A stretch of DNA of 64,000 nt from Bacteroidota bacterium. Lineage in GTDB: Bacteria; Bacteroidota; Bacteroidia; Palsa-965. Under the pieces are notes generated by a model that did no database searches, had not been told where the DNA came from, and saw nothing but the letters and a program-made list of their open reading frames with translations. Positions within the stretch are counted from its first letter, which is position 1, and the number at the start of each line of letters is the position of its first letter. This document shows, one piece after another, positions 7,434-16,729 of this stretch. Both the position numbers and the translations under genes were made by a program. The stretch spans positions 1 to 64,000 of the forward strand of contig VBWE01000032.1 of the NCBI GenBank assembly GCA_006218065.1, given 5' to 3'.

Positions 7434-8246
7434 ATGATTATGCAGAATATTATTGAAGCCGCCTGGATCGATCGCCAGTTGCTGAGCGATCCGCGCACAC
7501 AGCAGGTAATCCGTGAAGTGATCGAACAACTGGATAAAGGCGTGCTCCGCGTAGCCGAACCCGACGGCGAAAACTGGAAAGTGAACGAATGGGTGAAAAA
7601 AGCCGTGATCCTGTATTTCCCGCTGCAGAAAATGGAAACCATGCATGCCGGCCCGCTCGAGTTTCACGATAAGATGAAACTCAAAACCAATTACGCTGAA
7701 CTCGGCGTACGCGTCGTTCCCCATGCCGTGGCCCGTTACGGTGCTTTCCTGGCCAAAGGCGTGATCATGATGCCCAGTTATGTCAACATCGGCGCGTATG
7801 TGGATGGCGGCACGATGGTGGATACCTGGGCCACGGTAGGTTCCTGCGCGCAGATCGGGAAGGATGTGCACCTGAGCGGCGGTGTGGGAATAGGCGGTGT
7901 GCTCGAACCGCCGCAGGCCGCACCGGTCATTATCGAAGACGGCGCTTTTATCGGCTCGCGCTGCATCGTGGTGGAAGGTGTGCGCATCGGCAAAGAAGCG
8001 GTACTCGGTGCAAACGTAGTCCTCACGGCCAGTACCAAAATCATCGACGTGAGCGGACCGGAACCGAAAGAGTACAAAGGTTTCGTTCCCGCGCGCTCGG
8101 TGGTTATTCCCGGCTCGATGGAAAAAAAGTTCAATGCCGGGACTTATAATGTACCCTGCGCGCTGATCATCGGCCAGCGTAAGCCGAGTACCGATCTGAA
8201 GACTTCACTCAACGCGGCGCTTCGCGAATACGATGTGGCGGTGTAA
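7434..8246 (+). CDS. dapD: 2,3,4,5-tetrahydropyridine-2,6-dicarboxylate N-succinyltransferase
   Basis: 270 residues from 7434 (M-I-M-Q-N-I-I-E-A-A-W), the length of E. coli DapD (274). A frame is open from 7374, but relatives begin at the helix N-I-I-E-x-A-x and a -7 box sits at 7412-7419. DapD adds succinyl from succinyl-CoA to tetrahydrodipicolinate in the succinylase route to meso-diaminopimelate and lysine, in the cytoplasm. The left-handed beta-helix hexapeptide repeats are visible (S-Y-V-N-I-G-A-Y-V-D, G-S-C-A-Q-I-G, I-G-G-V-L-E-P, G-A-F-I-G-S-R). It works in the same pathway as dapF at 49614. The next gene overlaps it by 14 bases. Confidence 0.95.
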   Translation: MIMQNIIEAAWIDRQLLSDPRTQQVIREVIEQLDKGVLRVAEPDGENWKVNEWVKKAVILYFPLQKMETMHAGPLEFHDKMKLKTNYAELGVRVVPHAVARYGAFLAKGVIMMPSYVNIGAYVDGGTMVDTWATVGSCAQIGKDVHLSGGVGIGGVLEPPQAAPVIIEDGAFIGSRCIVVEGVRIGKEAVLGANVVLTASTKIIDVSGPEPKEYKGFVPARSVVIPGSMEKKFNAGTYNVPCALIIGQRKPSTDLKTSLNAALREYDVAV

Positions 8247-9393
8247 TCTCATCACGTTGTTTTTTCTTTTTGCCTTCCTGCGGCATTTCGCACAAGGCGG
8301 AGCGCCTGTTATCCTGGTGCCGCACTGGGACGAAATTTTTCCGCAGGTGAAACCGGAAGTCCCGGAAGCGCCGCTGCCGGCGGATTCCATCGCGAAGAAA
8401 AAAATAAAATACATCGGCCTGTACAGCCATCCCGAGTTGAAAAGCGGCAGGAAGAGAAAAGGATTTGCCGATACGCTGCGGTCCTGGCGTTTTGATGCCG
8501 AAGGACGTCCCGTGAATTTCTATAATGCACACGACGGCCGGCGCGAAAAATTCACATACGGGCATGGAGATAAAGTAAAGCAATACACGGCAGAATATTA
8601 TTACAAAGGAGCCAGCCACGACACGGTTTCATACGCTTATAATCGCGCCGGGCTGGTTCACCGGATCATGCGGCATTACAAGGAAACATACGGTTCAAAC
8701 CAGTTTGAGATCCGGGACACGGCAGAACTTTTTTACGACAATAAAGAACGGCTCATCGCATACAACGTGAAAGGCAATGGTGAAGATGCCGGGTATTATT
8801 CCACGTTCGAATACGATGCAGGCGGAAGACTGATCAAAAAATCGAAAAATAAAAACGGTAAAGGTGTGGTTGCGGCCGACAGCATCCATTGGGAGAAATC
8901 AGCAGGACGGTATACCGCAACGCATTTTTACCGCAACCTGGAAGGCGAACCTTTTTCGTATGCGCTCATCGACCGGGTGGAGATCGACAGTGCTTCGGGA
9001 CTTGTGATGAAATACGCGTATGTTTTCGGACCGGGCAACGGCAACAGGATACGAACTGTGAACGCCGGGCGATATGCGGAGTATGAATACGAGAACGGCC
9101 TGGAAAAAAGTCACATCACGAGAGACAACGCCAACCGCATTTCGGAATTCCGCACAAGGAAATACAGGTACGGAATAGTTGCTGAGGATTTTTACGCGGA
9201 TATCGACTGGCGGAAATCGGTAAAAGGTACGCTCCGGTACGATTGCAGGAAAATGGAAACGGTTTACGATACGCGAAATTTTCCGCTAAGCTATTCCGAT
9301 CGCAAGTACACTTCCGCTTCCCCCGACCCGGCCAGCCCGACGCTGGTGGAGGACAAAAAGCAGATGAAAATTTACCGCTGCGTCATTAGGTAA
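8233..9393 (+). CDS. Secreted protein of unknown function with YD-like repeats
   Basis: 386 residues. The first 14 bases overlap dapD. A signal peptide is likely (C-N-L-I-T-L-F-F-L-F-A-F-L-R-H-F-A-Q-G). The mature part is rich in Tyr, Lys and Asp with loosely repeated beta units such as F-E-Y-D-A-G-G-R-L-I-K-K and V-S-Y-A-Y-N-R-A-G-L-V-H-R, resembling the YD/RHS type of repeat, but too few and too diverged to call an RHS protein. There is no T9SS sorting tail: it ends R-C-V-I-R. Probably exported to the periplasm. Function unknown. It converges on the next gene with a 19-base gap. Confidence 0.7.
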   Translation: MWRCNLITLFFLFAFLRHFAQGGAPVILVPHWDEIFPQVKPEVPEAPLPADSIAKKKIKYIGLYSHPELKSGRKRKGFADTLRSWRFDAEGRPVNFYNAHDGRREKFTYGHGDKVKQYTAEYYYKGASHDTVSYAYNRAGLVHRIMRHYKETYGSNQFEIRDTAELFYDNKERLIAYNVKGNGEDAGYYSTFEYDAGGRLIKKSKNKNGKGVVAADSIHWEKSAGRYTATHFYRNLEGEPFSYALIDRVEIDSASGLVMKYAYVFGPGNGNRIRTVNAGRYAEYEYENGLEKSHITRDNANRISEFRTRKYRYGIVAEDFYADIDWRKSVKGTLRYDCRKMETVYDTRNFPLSYSDRKYTSASPDPASPTLVEDKKQMKIYRCVIR

Positions 9394-9412
9394 ATATCCC
9401 GCCCCGGAAAAA

Positions 9413-10951
9413 TTACAGTGTTTTCCGCATAATCTCCAGCATCGGCTTTTGCTGTATTTCGCTTTCGAGCCAGGCCGCAAGGTCGAAGGTGTTTTTCAGG
9501 ATTGAATATTCCGTATTCGTTGCGGCCTTCAGTTGCGCAAGCAGGTTTTGCATCGTTTCCCGTTTTTCGGCAGCGGAATTTATTTTGGGCAACCTGAATT
9601 TGAAAAAATCGATCAGTGCTTTATCGAAAAAGCGGGGCTGGTAATCATTTTTTTTCAGCCAGCGTTCGGTTGATTTGGCCAGGTAGGGCAGGAGTTCGTC
9701 TTTTTTCAGTTTGTACTGGATCAGCAACTCGTAAATCTTCACAAAGGCCTGCAGGTCGACCCGGTATTTGCCTTTATAGTTCAGGATTTTGTTGGCAAAA
9801 AACAGGGCTTTGCGGTATTGTTCCGTCATCAGGTAACTCTCCGTCATGTTGATGAACAGGACAAAATTGAGCGGGTTGTTTATGATGGCAGGCGATGTAT
9901 AACGACTGAGTTCATGGAATGTCTGCACGGCTTTTTCCGGTCTCAGGAAATTGATCTGTATACCGATGAAACTGGTTGTGATGCGGAAAAATTCCTGCTG
10001 TATATGCTGGGAAATATATTTGTTCGGCAGGCCACGGTAATATTTCCTGGCCTTATTGTAAACCACGCCCGTTTCCCGCTCGTTTTGGGTGATGGCAAGT
10101 GCGTTCAGCAGCAGGCCAAGAGCCTTCAGGTACATTTCCGGAGAATCATTCAGCACATTCCGCCGGGCTTCCAGGTAGGTCACGCCTTCGCGGAGTACCT
10201 GCAAGGCACGGTCATCCCATTTGTTCTCGTGGAAGAACCGTAAATAATTCAGGTTGTAAAAATGATAGCGGGAGACGACGGTCTGCGCCGAAGCGCTGTC
10301 GTGCAGCAAAGTATGATTTAAAAGACGGCTGATCCGTTCCAGATTCGTTTTGTTTCCCGTTTTCAGTTCCGGGCTTTGCCCGTAAGCGGTAACAGCGATA
10401 GCGAGATTGATGTAGGCATCATTATTCATCAGCAAACGGAAATAGTTTTTTTTCTGCTGTATGCCTTTTTCCAGGATATCATTCAGCGCAGGAAGGTTGG
10501 CCGTATGCAATGCGATATTGGATTTCAGTGAATGGATGAGCAGCAGGTATTCCTGTTTTTCAGCATCCAGCGCCATTTTCTCCGCCTTCGCCAGGATTTT
10601 ATGGGCCATTTTTACGAGACGCTTCTTGTAGAGTATCTCCGCCTGTGAAATAAGATGATGGATTTCGGCATGGACCGATCCGCCGGAATGATAGGTTTCG
10701 AGGCTTTTTAAAATAGCTTTCCCGAGGTAATTTTTGGCTTTATTTATATTGTGTGAAAATCCCTGTTTTTCGAGCTTTGCCCGGAGTGCAGGTTCATCGT
10801 ACTGTTTCAGTTCATTGAGCGCATCGAACAGGAGCAGGTAGCCCCGTTCTGCTTTACTGTTGTTATTACACCCGAATGCCTTGAAGAAAAATTTCTCTTT
10901 GGCCGTCATGGCTTTGACCAGCCCGAATAATTCATCCGAATGGGTTTTCAT
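9413..10951 (-). CDS. Helical-repeat (TPR-like) cytoplasmic protein of unknown function
   Basis: 512 residues with no signal peptide and no membrane segment. The protein is almost entirely alpha-helical, with regularly spaced helix pairs that look like diverged tetratricopeptide repeats (for example around residues 95-170 and 340-400: S-Q-A-E-I-L-Y-K-K-R-L-V-K-M-A-H-K-I-L-A). The start M-K-T-H-S-D-E-L-F-G is the only good one. Such proteins usually act as protein-binding scaffolds. It stands alone on the minus strand between a secreted unknown and the second adhesin locus. I do not recognise the family. Confidence 0.7.
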   Translation of the reverse strand: MKTHSDELFGLVKAMTAKEKFFFKAFGCNNNSKAERGYLLLFDALNELKQYDEPALRAKLEKQGFSHNINKAKNYLGKAILKSLETYHSGGSVHAEIHHLISQAEILYKKRLVKMAHKILAKAEKMALDAEKQEYLLLIHSLKSNIALHTANLPALNDILEKGIQQKKNYFRLLMNNDAYINLAIAVTAYGQSPELKTGNKTNLERISRLLNHTLLHDSASAQTVVSRYHFYNLNYLRFFHENKWDDRALQVLREGVTYLEARRNVLNDSPEMYLKALGLLLNALAITQNERETGVVYNKARKYYRGLPNKYISQHIQQEFFRITTSFIGIQINFLRPEKAVQTFHELSRYTSPAIINNPLNFVLFINMTESYLMTEQYRKALFFANKILNYKGKYRVDLQAFVKIYELLIQYKLKKDELLPYLAKSTERWLKKNDYQPRFFDKALIDFFKFRLPKINSAAEKRETMQNLLAQLKAATNTEYSILKNTFDLAAWLESEIQQKPMLEIMRKTL

Positions 10952-11094
10952 CCTGCTTGAACGGTTAACGTAAAATCAATTCCAATATAACTAAAATTAC
11001 TCTTCTCGTGGTATTTTTTAAGCGATATTTATTTGGCCGGAGTTCCCGTCTTCCCGAAGTTTGTTCCCGGAAAACAATACACAGGCTCCGTACT

Positions 11095-13233
11095 ATGAAA
11101 AGAGCAGGTAAAACATTTGGTATCGTTACCGTTGCGGTTCTCGTATCTGCAGCGGTCAATTCATTTGCGCAGGCACCCGGTGAATGGACCTGGATGCACG
11201 GCGACAATACACCGAATACTGCCGGCGTATACGGTGTCATCGGTGTGGCATCGCCTGCAAATAAACCGCCGGCTTTGTATGAAGTCTGCGACTGGAAAGA
11301 CAACAACGGCAATTTCTGGATATTCGGCGGTGTGGCCGGCGGAAACTACCACAGCGTATTGTGGAAATTCGACCCGGTAACCAATCAATGGACCTGGATG
11401 AAAGGCCCCACGGGGATCAATTCGCCCGGCACATATGGTGTGCAGGGCGTTTCTTCGCCGGCCAATTTTCCAGGCGCACGGTCGAACGGTGCGGCGACCT
11501 GGGTGGATGCTGCGGGTGACCTCTGGCTGTTCGGCGGGCAAGGCTATGCGTCAACAACGACGGCAGGGTATATGAACGACCTGTGGAAATACAATATCGC
11601 GACAAACGAATGGACCTGGATGAAAGGTTCGAATATGACGAACGATCCCGGATCGTATGGAACCTTGCAGGTTTCCGCTCCGGCGAATTTGCCGCCCGCG
11701 CGCGAAGAGTCGTCATGCACCTGGACCAGTAACACGGGCGATCTTTGGATCTATGGCGGTTGTGACGTGAGCGGCAGGTTCAGCGACATGTGGAAGTATA
11801 CTATCGCCACCAACGAATGGACCTGGATGCATGGCACGAATACGCCGAATGCACTGGCTGTTTACGGCACGCTGGGAACACCCGCTCCCGCCAATACGCC
11901 CGGCGGACGCTGGGTGTACGGCTCATGGAAAGATCTCACAGGTAATTTCTGGCTTCATGGCGGAAATATCGGCAGCGTTACATTTATTCTTGCAGTGAAC
12001 GATTTGTGGAAGTATGATGTTGCCACGAACCAGTGGACCTGGATGAGCGGAACGGGTACGATGAACGATCCCGGCAATTACGGAACGAAATGCGTCACAG
12101 CAGCCACCAACATGCCCCCGGCGCGCATGGAGAACCGTGCGCGGGTCATCGACACCTGCGGTAATTTCTGGAACTTCGGCGGCGGAAACGGCTCCGGTTA
12201 TTTTAACGATCTCTGGCACTACAACGTATCAACCGGGCAATGGACCTGGGCGAGCGGTGATAATACGATGGGACAAACGCCCGTTTACGGCAGTCTCGGT
12301 GTTTCCGCGCCAACTAATAAACCGGGCGCCAAACGCGGAAGCGTGGCCTGGATGGATAATAACGGGTACATCTGGCTTTTCGGCGGACTCGACGGTACCA
12401 ATGTAACAAACGATCTTTTCCGTTTTGTTCCGGATACGGCCTGCGTGGGAGGTTGTGCAATCCAGCCGGCTTTTACCGCGTCGGTATCAGCGTCGAATAC
12501 GTTGTGTAGCGGATCGTGTACCGGTACTGCAACAGTAACGCCTGTGGGTGGCACAACGCCTTACACGTATTCCTGGTCGGACGGACAAACCGGGGCAACG
12601 GCAACCGGGCTTTGTGCGGGAACGTATTCCGTTACCGTTACCGATGCGGGTTCGAATACGGTAGTTTTAACCGTTACCGTATCGGCAACAGGCGGACCGG
12701 TGGCTGCCGCATCGGCGTCGGCGACAACGATTACTGCCGGGGGAAGTTCACAGCTTAATGCGACCGGCGGAGTAACCTATCAATGGAGCCCGGCGTCCGG
12801 CTTGTCCTGTACGGCTTGTCCCGGCCCGGTGGCCACGCCTGCACAAACGACAACGTACTGCGTGCTTGTAACCGATTCGAACGGCTGCACCGACAGCACG
12901 TGCATTACCATTTTAGTGGACACGACCACATCCTCTGTGCCGTGCAATTACGATATCCTGCGCACGCTGATGCCGAATGCATTTTCGCCCAATGCCGATG
13001 GGAATAATGACCTGCTGTGTGTGCCGGCTTATGCCTGCGTGACAGAATTCGTACTGAAAATTTACGATCGCTGGGGCGAGAAAATTTTTGAATCGGCCAG
13101 TACTTCCAATTGCTGGGATGGCCGGTATAAAGACAAAAACCTGAACACCGCCGTATTTGTCTATTATTTCGAGGCCACGCTCAGCACAGGCGACAAGTTC
13201 GAACAAAAAGGAAATATCAGTCTTATCCGGTAA
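11095..13233 (+). CDS. Kelch-like/SprB-repeat secreted adhesin with type B T9SS sorting domain
   Basis: 712 residues from the ATG at 11095, which begins the signal peptide (M-K-R-A-G-K-T-F-G-I-V-T-V-A-V-L-V then S-F-A-Q). The frame extends to 11008 without sense. Residues about 25-455 hold six Kelch-like units, each marked by W-T-W-M/A and then N-D-P-G-x-Y-G and a D-L-W-x-Y/F-G-G pair, predicting a six-bladed propeller. Around 470-530 there is a SprB repeat (T-P-Y-T-Y-S-W-S-D-G-Q-T), then an Ig-like stretch. Residues 626-712 (M-P-N-A-F-S-P-N-A-D-G-N-N-D-L) are the type B gliding-motility sorting domain. Its PorP/SprF partner starts 11 bases downstream. Confidence 0.9.
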   Translation: MKRAGKTFGIVTVAVLVSAAVNSFAQAPGEWTWMHGDNTPNTAGVYGVIGVASPANKPPALYEVCDWKDNNGNFWIFGGVAGGNYHSVLWKFDPVTNQWTWMKGPTGINSPGTYGVQGVSSPANFPGARSNGAATWVDAAGDLWLFGGQGYASTTTAGYMNDLWKYNIATNEWTWMKGSNMTNDPGSYGTLQVSAPANLPPAREESSCTWTSNTGDLWIYGGCDVSGRFSDMWKYTIATNEWTWMHGTNTPNALAVYGTLGTPAPANTPGGRWVYGSWKDLTGNFWLHGGNIGSVTFILAVNDLWKYDVATNQWTWMSGTGTMNDPGNYGTKCVTAATNMPPARMENRARVIDTCGNFWNFGGGNGSGYFNDLWHYNVSTGQWTWASGDNTMGQTPVYGSLGVSAPTNKPGAKRGSVAWMDNNGYIWLFGGLDGTNVTNDLFRFVPDTACVGGCAIQPAFTASVSASNTLCSGSCTGTATVTPVGGTTPYTYSWSDGQTGATATGLCAGTYSVTVTDAGSNTVVLTVTVSATGGPVAAASASATTITAGGSSQLNATGGVTYQWSPASGLSCTACPGPVATPAQTTTYCVLVTDSNGCTDSTCITILVDTTTSSVPCNYDILRTLMPNAFSPNADGNNDLLCVPAYACVTEFVLKIYDRWGEKIFESASTSNCWDGRYKDKNLNTAVFVYYFEATLSTGDKFEQKGNISLIR

Positions 13234-13244
13234 TTCATACAGCG

Positions 13245-14318
13245 ATGAAAAAAACACGCCTGCTGATCGCGCTTACCGCAGTATTGTATGTTTCCTCCGT
13301 GCGGGGACAGGACATCCATTTTTCGCAATACAATTTTGCGCCGCTTACGTTGAATCCCGCATATACCGCGGCGTATAAAAATCTCCAGGCCACCGTTCAA
13401 TATAAAGACCAATGGAAATCGCTGAATGGTTACCGCACGGCGGCAGCGACATTTGAAATGAAATTCGACCAGCCGGGCTGGACCAAAGTAAAAAACCGCA
13501 CATCCGTTTTTACAAAAAAAGCAGCAAAAGGGCTCGCTGTCGGCGTGCAGTTTTTTTCAGACAAAGCCGGCGACGGCACGATGAAACAGACGCAGGGAAA
13601 CCTGGCCCTGGCCTGGCATGCGCTTTTAAATGAAAAGAATATTTTATCCGCCGGGCTGATGGGAGGCGTGACCCAGCGCAGCATCAACCCGGATGGATTG
13701 CGCTGGAACAGCCAGTATTCCGGCGCCGTGTATGTTCCGAACGCACTTTCGGGAGAAGTGTTCAGCCGGGAATCTTTCGTTTACGGTGATTACGGATTCG
13801 GACTGCTCTGGAGTTACGGTTCGGGCAGCAGGTATCTCAGTGCAAATGATCAGAAAGATATCCAGGCCGGGTTTTCCGTGAATCACCTGAATACCCCGCG
13901 CTATTCTTATACCGGCTTTGCAGGAGAAAAACTGTACAGGAAATATACGTTTCATGCCAATGCATTGCTGGGTATTTCCAATACGTCATTTTCAGTGGGG
14001 CCTTCGCTGTTATTTATGCAGCAGGGCGTATTGCGCGAACTCACGGCGGGAACACTGGTCAAATATATCTTCAGGGAAAATTCGAAATACACCGGTAACG
14101 TGAAAAGTTCAGCCGTTTCACTGGGCTGTTATTACCGGAATAAAGATGCTGTTATTCCTTACCTGATGTATGAACTCGATATGTATTCCATCGGCATCAG
14201 TTACGATACGAACGTATCCGGTCTGAAAACGGCAACCACGGGCAAAGGCGGATTTGAAATCGTACTTCGTTTCAACAGTCCCAGCTCATTCCTGTACCAG
14301 AATAAGTCCCAGTTTTGA
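13245..14318 (+). CDS. PorP/SprF family T9SS membrane protein (second copy)
   Basis: 357 residues. Signal peptide M-K-K-T-R-L-L-I-A-L-T-A-V-L-Y-V then S-V-R-G-Q; the mature end D-I-H-F-S-Q-Y-N-F-A-P-L-T-L-N-P-A-Y-T is the family signature, followed by outer-membrane beta-strands. It follows the Kelch-like adhesin by 11 bases, repeating the arrangement at 832-4933. The two PorP/SprF proteins share the fold but differ clearly along their length, as expected if each serves its own cargo. Expected role: outer-membrane partner for export or anchoring of the type B adhesin. Confidence 0.9.
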   Translation: MKKTRLLIALTAVLYVSSVRGQDIHFSQYNFAPLTLNPAYTAAYKNLQATVQYKDQWKSLNGYRTAAATFEMKFDQPGWTKVKNRTSVFTKKAAKGLAVGVQFFSDKAGDGTMKQTQGNLALAWHALLNEKNILSAGLMGGVTQRSINPDGLRWNSQYSGAVYVPNALSGEVFSRESFVYGDYGFGLLWSYGSGSRYLSANDQKDIQAGFSVNHLNTPRYSYTGFAGEKLYRKYTFHANALLGISNTSFSVGPSLLFMQQGVLRELTAGTLVKYIFRENSKYTGNVKSSAVSLGCYYRNKDAVIPYLMYELDMYSIGISYDTNVSGLKTATTGKGGFEIVLRFNSPSSFLYQNKSQF

Positions 14319-14345
14319 TTGAGTGACGCGGATGCTCCGTTCAGC

Positions 14346-15566
14346 TTATTTCAGGCCGAACTTTTCCGTCGCCATTTCTTCAATCGCTTTGCCGATAGCC
14401 AGGCAGGCCGTGGCGGCGGGCGAAGGAGCATTCAGCACGTGGATGGCGTTGCCTTTATGTTCGATCTTGAAATCGTCGATCATATTGCCCTGCGGCGATA
14501 AAGCCATCGCGCGCACACCGCTTCGGCTCGCTACGATATCGTCGCTTTCGAGTGCGGGCATGAGTGTGCGCAGGCGTTTCAGGAAATAGCGCTTGGAAAA
14601 TGCGCCGCGGTATTCGTCGAGACCGAATTTCAGGTTCTTGGCGAAAAATTTCCAGGTACCGCCGAAACCGAATGCCGCAGCCGTGTCGCGGAAGCTGAAC
14701 GAGGTTTTGCCGTAACCTTCGCGCTTGAAAACAAAAACCGCGTTCGGCCCGCATTCCACCCCGCCGTGGATCATGCGCGTGAAATGCACGCCGAGGAAGG
14801 GGTATTTCGGATTCGGAACAGGATAGACCAGGTTACGCACCTTGCTCATGCCTTTTTCCGTGAGGTCGTAATAATCGCCGCGGAAACCTACAATTGCCGC
14901 ATCGGATTTCGTGCCTTCTTTTTTGGCGATGCGATCGCTTTGCAGCCCGGCGCAGGTTACGATATAACGCGCAGTGAAGATGCCTTTGTTGGTAATGATA
15001 TCGGTCGTTTCTCCATGGTGATCGAATGCTTTTGCTTCGGTGGAGAGGAAAATTTTACTCCCGGGAAATTTTTGCTCGAGCAGTTCGCCCAGTTTTTCCG
15101 TTACGCCGGGAAAATCGATGATACCGGTGCAGCCCACCCGGATGCCGGCGATACCTTCTACATACGGTTCGATTTCTTTGATGCGTTTACTGTCGATCAG
15201 CTCGATATCTTCCACGCCGTTCGCTACGCCGTTGTTGAACACTTTGTTCATGTGGGCCAGCTCGCTTTCGTGCGTAGCGACAATGATCTTGCCGCAGATG
15301 TCGTGCGCGATTTTATGTTCTTTCGCAAACGCCACCAGTTCGCGGCGGCCTTCCACGCAGTTCTTCGCTTTGTAGGAACCGGGTTTGTAGTAAATACCCG
15401 AGTGAATGACACCCGAATTATGACCGGTCTGGTGTGGCGAGAGATGCTCTTCTTTCTCCAGCACGGCTACTTTCAGGTTAGGATAACGCAGGTTGATTTT
15501 ATACGCCGCTGCCAAACCTACACAGCCGCCGCCCACAACAACAATATCAAAAGAGTGCTTGTCCAC
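14346..15566 (-). CDS. lhgO: L-2-hydroxyglutarate oxidase
   Basis: 406 residues, the usual length. FAD-binding Rossmann motif at residues 8-18 (I-V-V-V-G-G-G-C-V-G-L), then V-L-E-K-E at the end of the second strand. H-Q-T-G-H-N-S-G-V-I-H-S-G-I-Y-Y matches the DAO-family region typical of LhgO, and P-F-L-G-V-H-F-T-R and R-S-G-V-R-A-M fit too. The enzyme oxidises L-2-hydroxyglutarate to 2-oxoglutarate and passes electrons to the quinone pool, repairing a side product of central metabolism at the inner membrane surface. It is a single-gene unit that converges on the PorP/SprF gene. Upstream, GATATTTG is a near match to the -7 box. Confidence 0.92.
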   Translation of the reverse strand: MDKHSFDIVVVGGGCVGLAAAYKINLRYPNLKVAVLEKEEHLSPHQTGHNSGVIHSGIYYKPGSYKAKNCVEGRRELVAFAKEHKIAHDICGKIIVATHESELAHMNKVFNNGVANGVEDIELIDSKRIKEIEPYVEGIAGIRVGCTGIIDFPGVTEKLGELLEQKFPGSKIFLSTEAKAFDHHGETTDIITNKGIFTARYIVTCAGLQSDRIAKKEGTKSDAAIVGFRGDYYDLTEKGMSKVRNLVYPVPNPKYPFLGVHFTRMIHGGVECGPNAVFVFKREGYGKTSFSFRDTAAAFGFGGTWKFFAKNLKFGLDEYRGAFSKRYFLKRLRTLMPALESDDIVASRSGVRAMALSPQGNMIDDFKIEHKGNAIHVLNAPSPAATACLAIGKAIEEMATEKFGLK

Positions 15567-15763
15567 AGGAAATGATTTGGCTGCAAATATCCGTATTTTT
15601 TGAACAAGGTGGAAAGCGTTTGCACCCGGTTTGCGGATCGCACGGCAACGGAACTTCTTAAATTATTATAAGAGAATCCGGGGCGCGAAAAACTGAACAG
15701 GCCCGCATGATTTCCTCGTTAGCCTGATTAGGCTTTTCTTTGCAGATACCGTTTTACCGAAAT

Positions 15764-16729
15764 ATGAAATACCTGTTTGTTTTTTTTCTCACCAGCCTGC
15801 TGCTGGCCTGTGCTTCCGGACCTGCGGGTCCGCTCCCCGGGCAAATGCAGAATTCTCTGGGCATGCAGTTTGTCCGCATCGACTCCGGCAGCTTCCGGAT
15901 GGGAAGCATGCTTCCGGCGGGAGAAGTCTTCAGGCTCTACGGGGGAGACTCAGCCTGGTATATGAATGAACATCCCGTGCACCGCGTAACCATAACGAAA
16001 CCGTTTATGATGGGCGTTTTAGAAGTAACGCGCGGCCAGTTCATCCGTTTTGTAAAAGCGACAGGTTATGTTACGGAAGCGGAGAAAGAACATTTTGCCG
16101 TAGGCTGGATCGGTAAAGAACGGAAAACGGATGCTTCGCTGAACTGGAAAAATCCCGGGCATAAACAAACGGATGAACATCCGGTGGTTTGTGTTACCTG
16201 GAACGATGCCATGGCTTTTATCGAATGGCTGAATGATGCGGATACTTCGCTGCCTGCCGGGTATGTATATGATCTGCCGACTGAAGCCGAATGGGAATAT
16301 GCCTGCCGCGCAGGTTCGGATTCCGCTTTTTATTGGGGAAATAATCCTGCGGACGGACGAGGTCACGCCAACGTGGCCGACAGTGCAGGAGCCGCCGCGC
16401 ATGGCTGGGCGCTGTTTTTCCCTTTTCATGACGGTTATGCGGAAAGCGCCCCGGCGGGGATGTTTAAACCGAACGCATTCGGATTGAAAGACATGTCCGG
16501 CAATGTATATGAATGGACAAAAGATGCCGGCGGAGATGAATTGAACTTCTACAAAAAAACGCCTGCAAAAGATCCGCTGAACATGGACGGAGATTCGCTG
16601 CGCATGCTTCGCGGCGGTTCCTGGCACAGCAACCAGCGTGGTATCCGCTGTGCAAAACGGAAAGGATATTCACCGACCATGGCAGGTGATAATGTCGGGT
16701 TCAGGGTGATGATCCGCCGGGAGGACTAA
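15764..16729 (+). CDS. FGE-sulfatase-domain lipoprotein
   Basis: 321 residues from the ATG at 15764, which opens a lipoprotein signal (M-K-Y-L-F-V-F-F-L-T-S-L-L-L-A-C, Cys at 16); the frame extends to 15740. The rest is one formylglycine-generating-enzyme-type domain: G-S-F-R-M-G-S near 45, E-H-P-V-H-R-V, P-V-V-C-V-T-W-N-D-A, L-P-T-E-A-E-W-E-Y-A-C-R, G-N-V-Y-E-W-T, and L-R-G-G-S-W-H-S-N-Q-R-G-I-R-C-A. The cysteine pair that does catalysis in true FGE is not both present (only R-C-A), so sulfatase activation is unlikely. GldK and GldJ of the gliding machinery share the domain but are longer. Overlaps the next gene tail-to-tail by 29 bases. Confidence 0.8.
   Translation: MKYLFVFFLTSLLLACASGPAGPLPGQMQNSLGMQFVRIDSGSFRMGSMLPAGEVFRLYGGDSAWYMNEHPVHRVTITKPFMMGVLEVTRGQFIRFVKATGYVTEAEKEHFAVGWIGKERKTDASLNWKNPGHKQTDEHPVVCVTWNDAMAFIEWLNDADTSLPAGYVYDLPTEAEWEYACRAGSDSAFYWGNNPADGRGHANVADSAGAAAHGWALFFPFHDGYAESAPAGMFKPNAFGLKDMSGNVYEWTKDAGGDELNFYKKTPAKDPLNMDGDSLRMLRGGSWHSNQRGIRCAKRKGYSPTMAGDNVGFRVMIRRED

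Noticed and set aside
15567..15763. tRNA or small RNA before the FGE-like lipoprotein
   Set aside because: No cloverleaf or T-loop signature; only a 5-bp hairpin AGCCT/AGGCT at 15721-15733.
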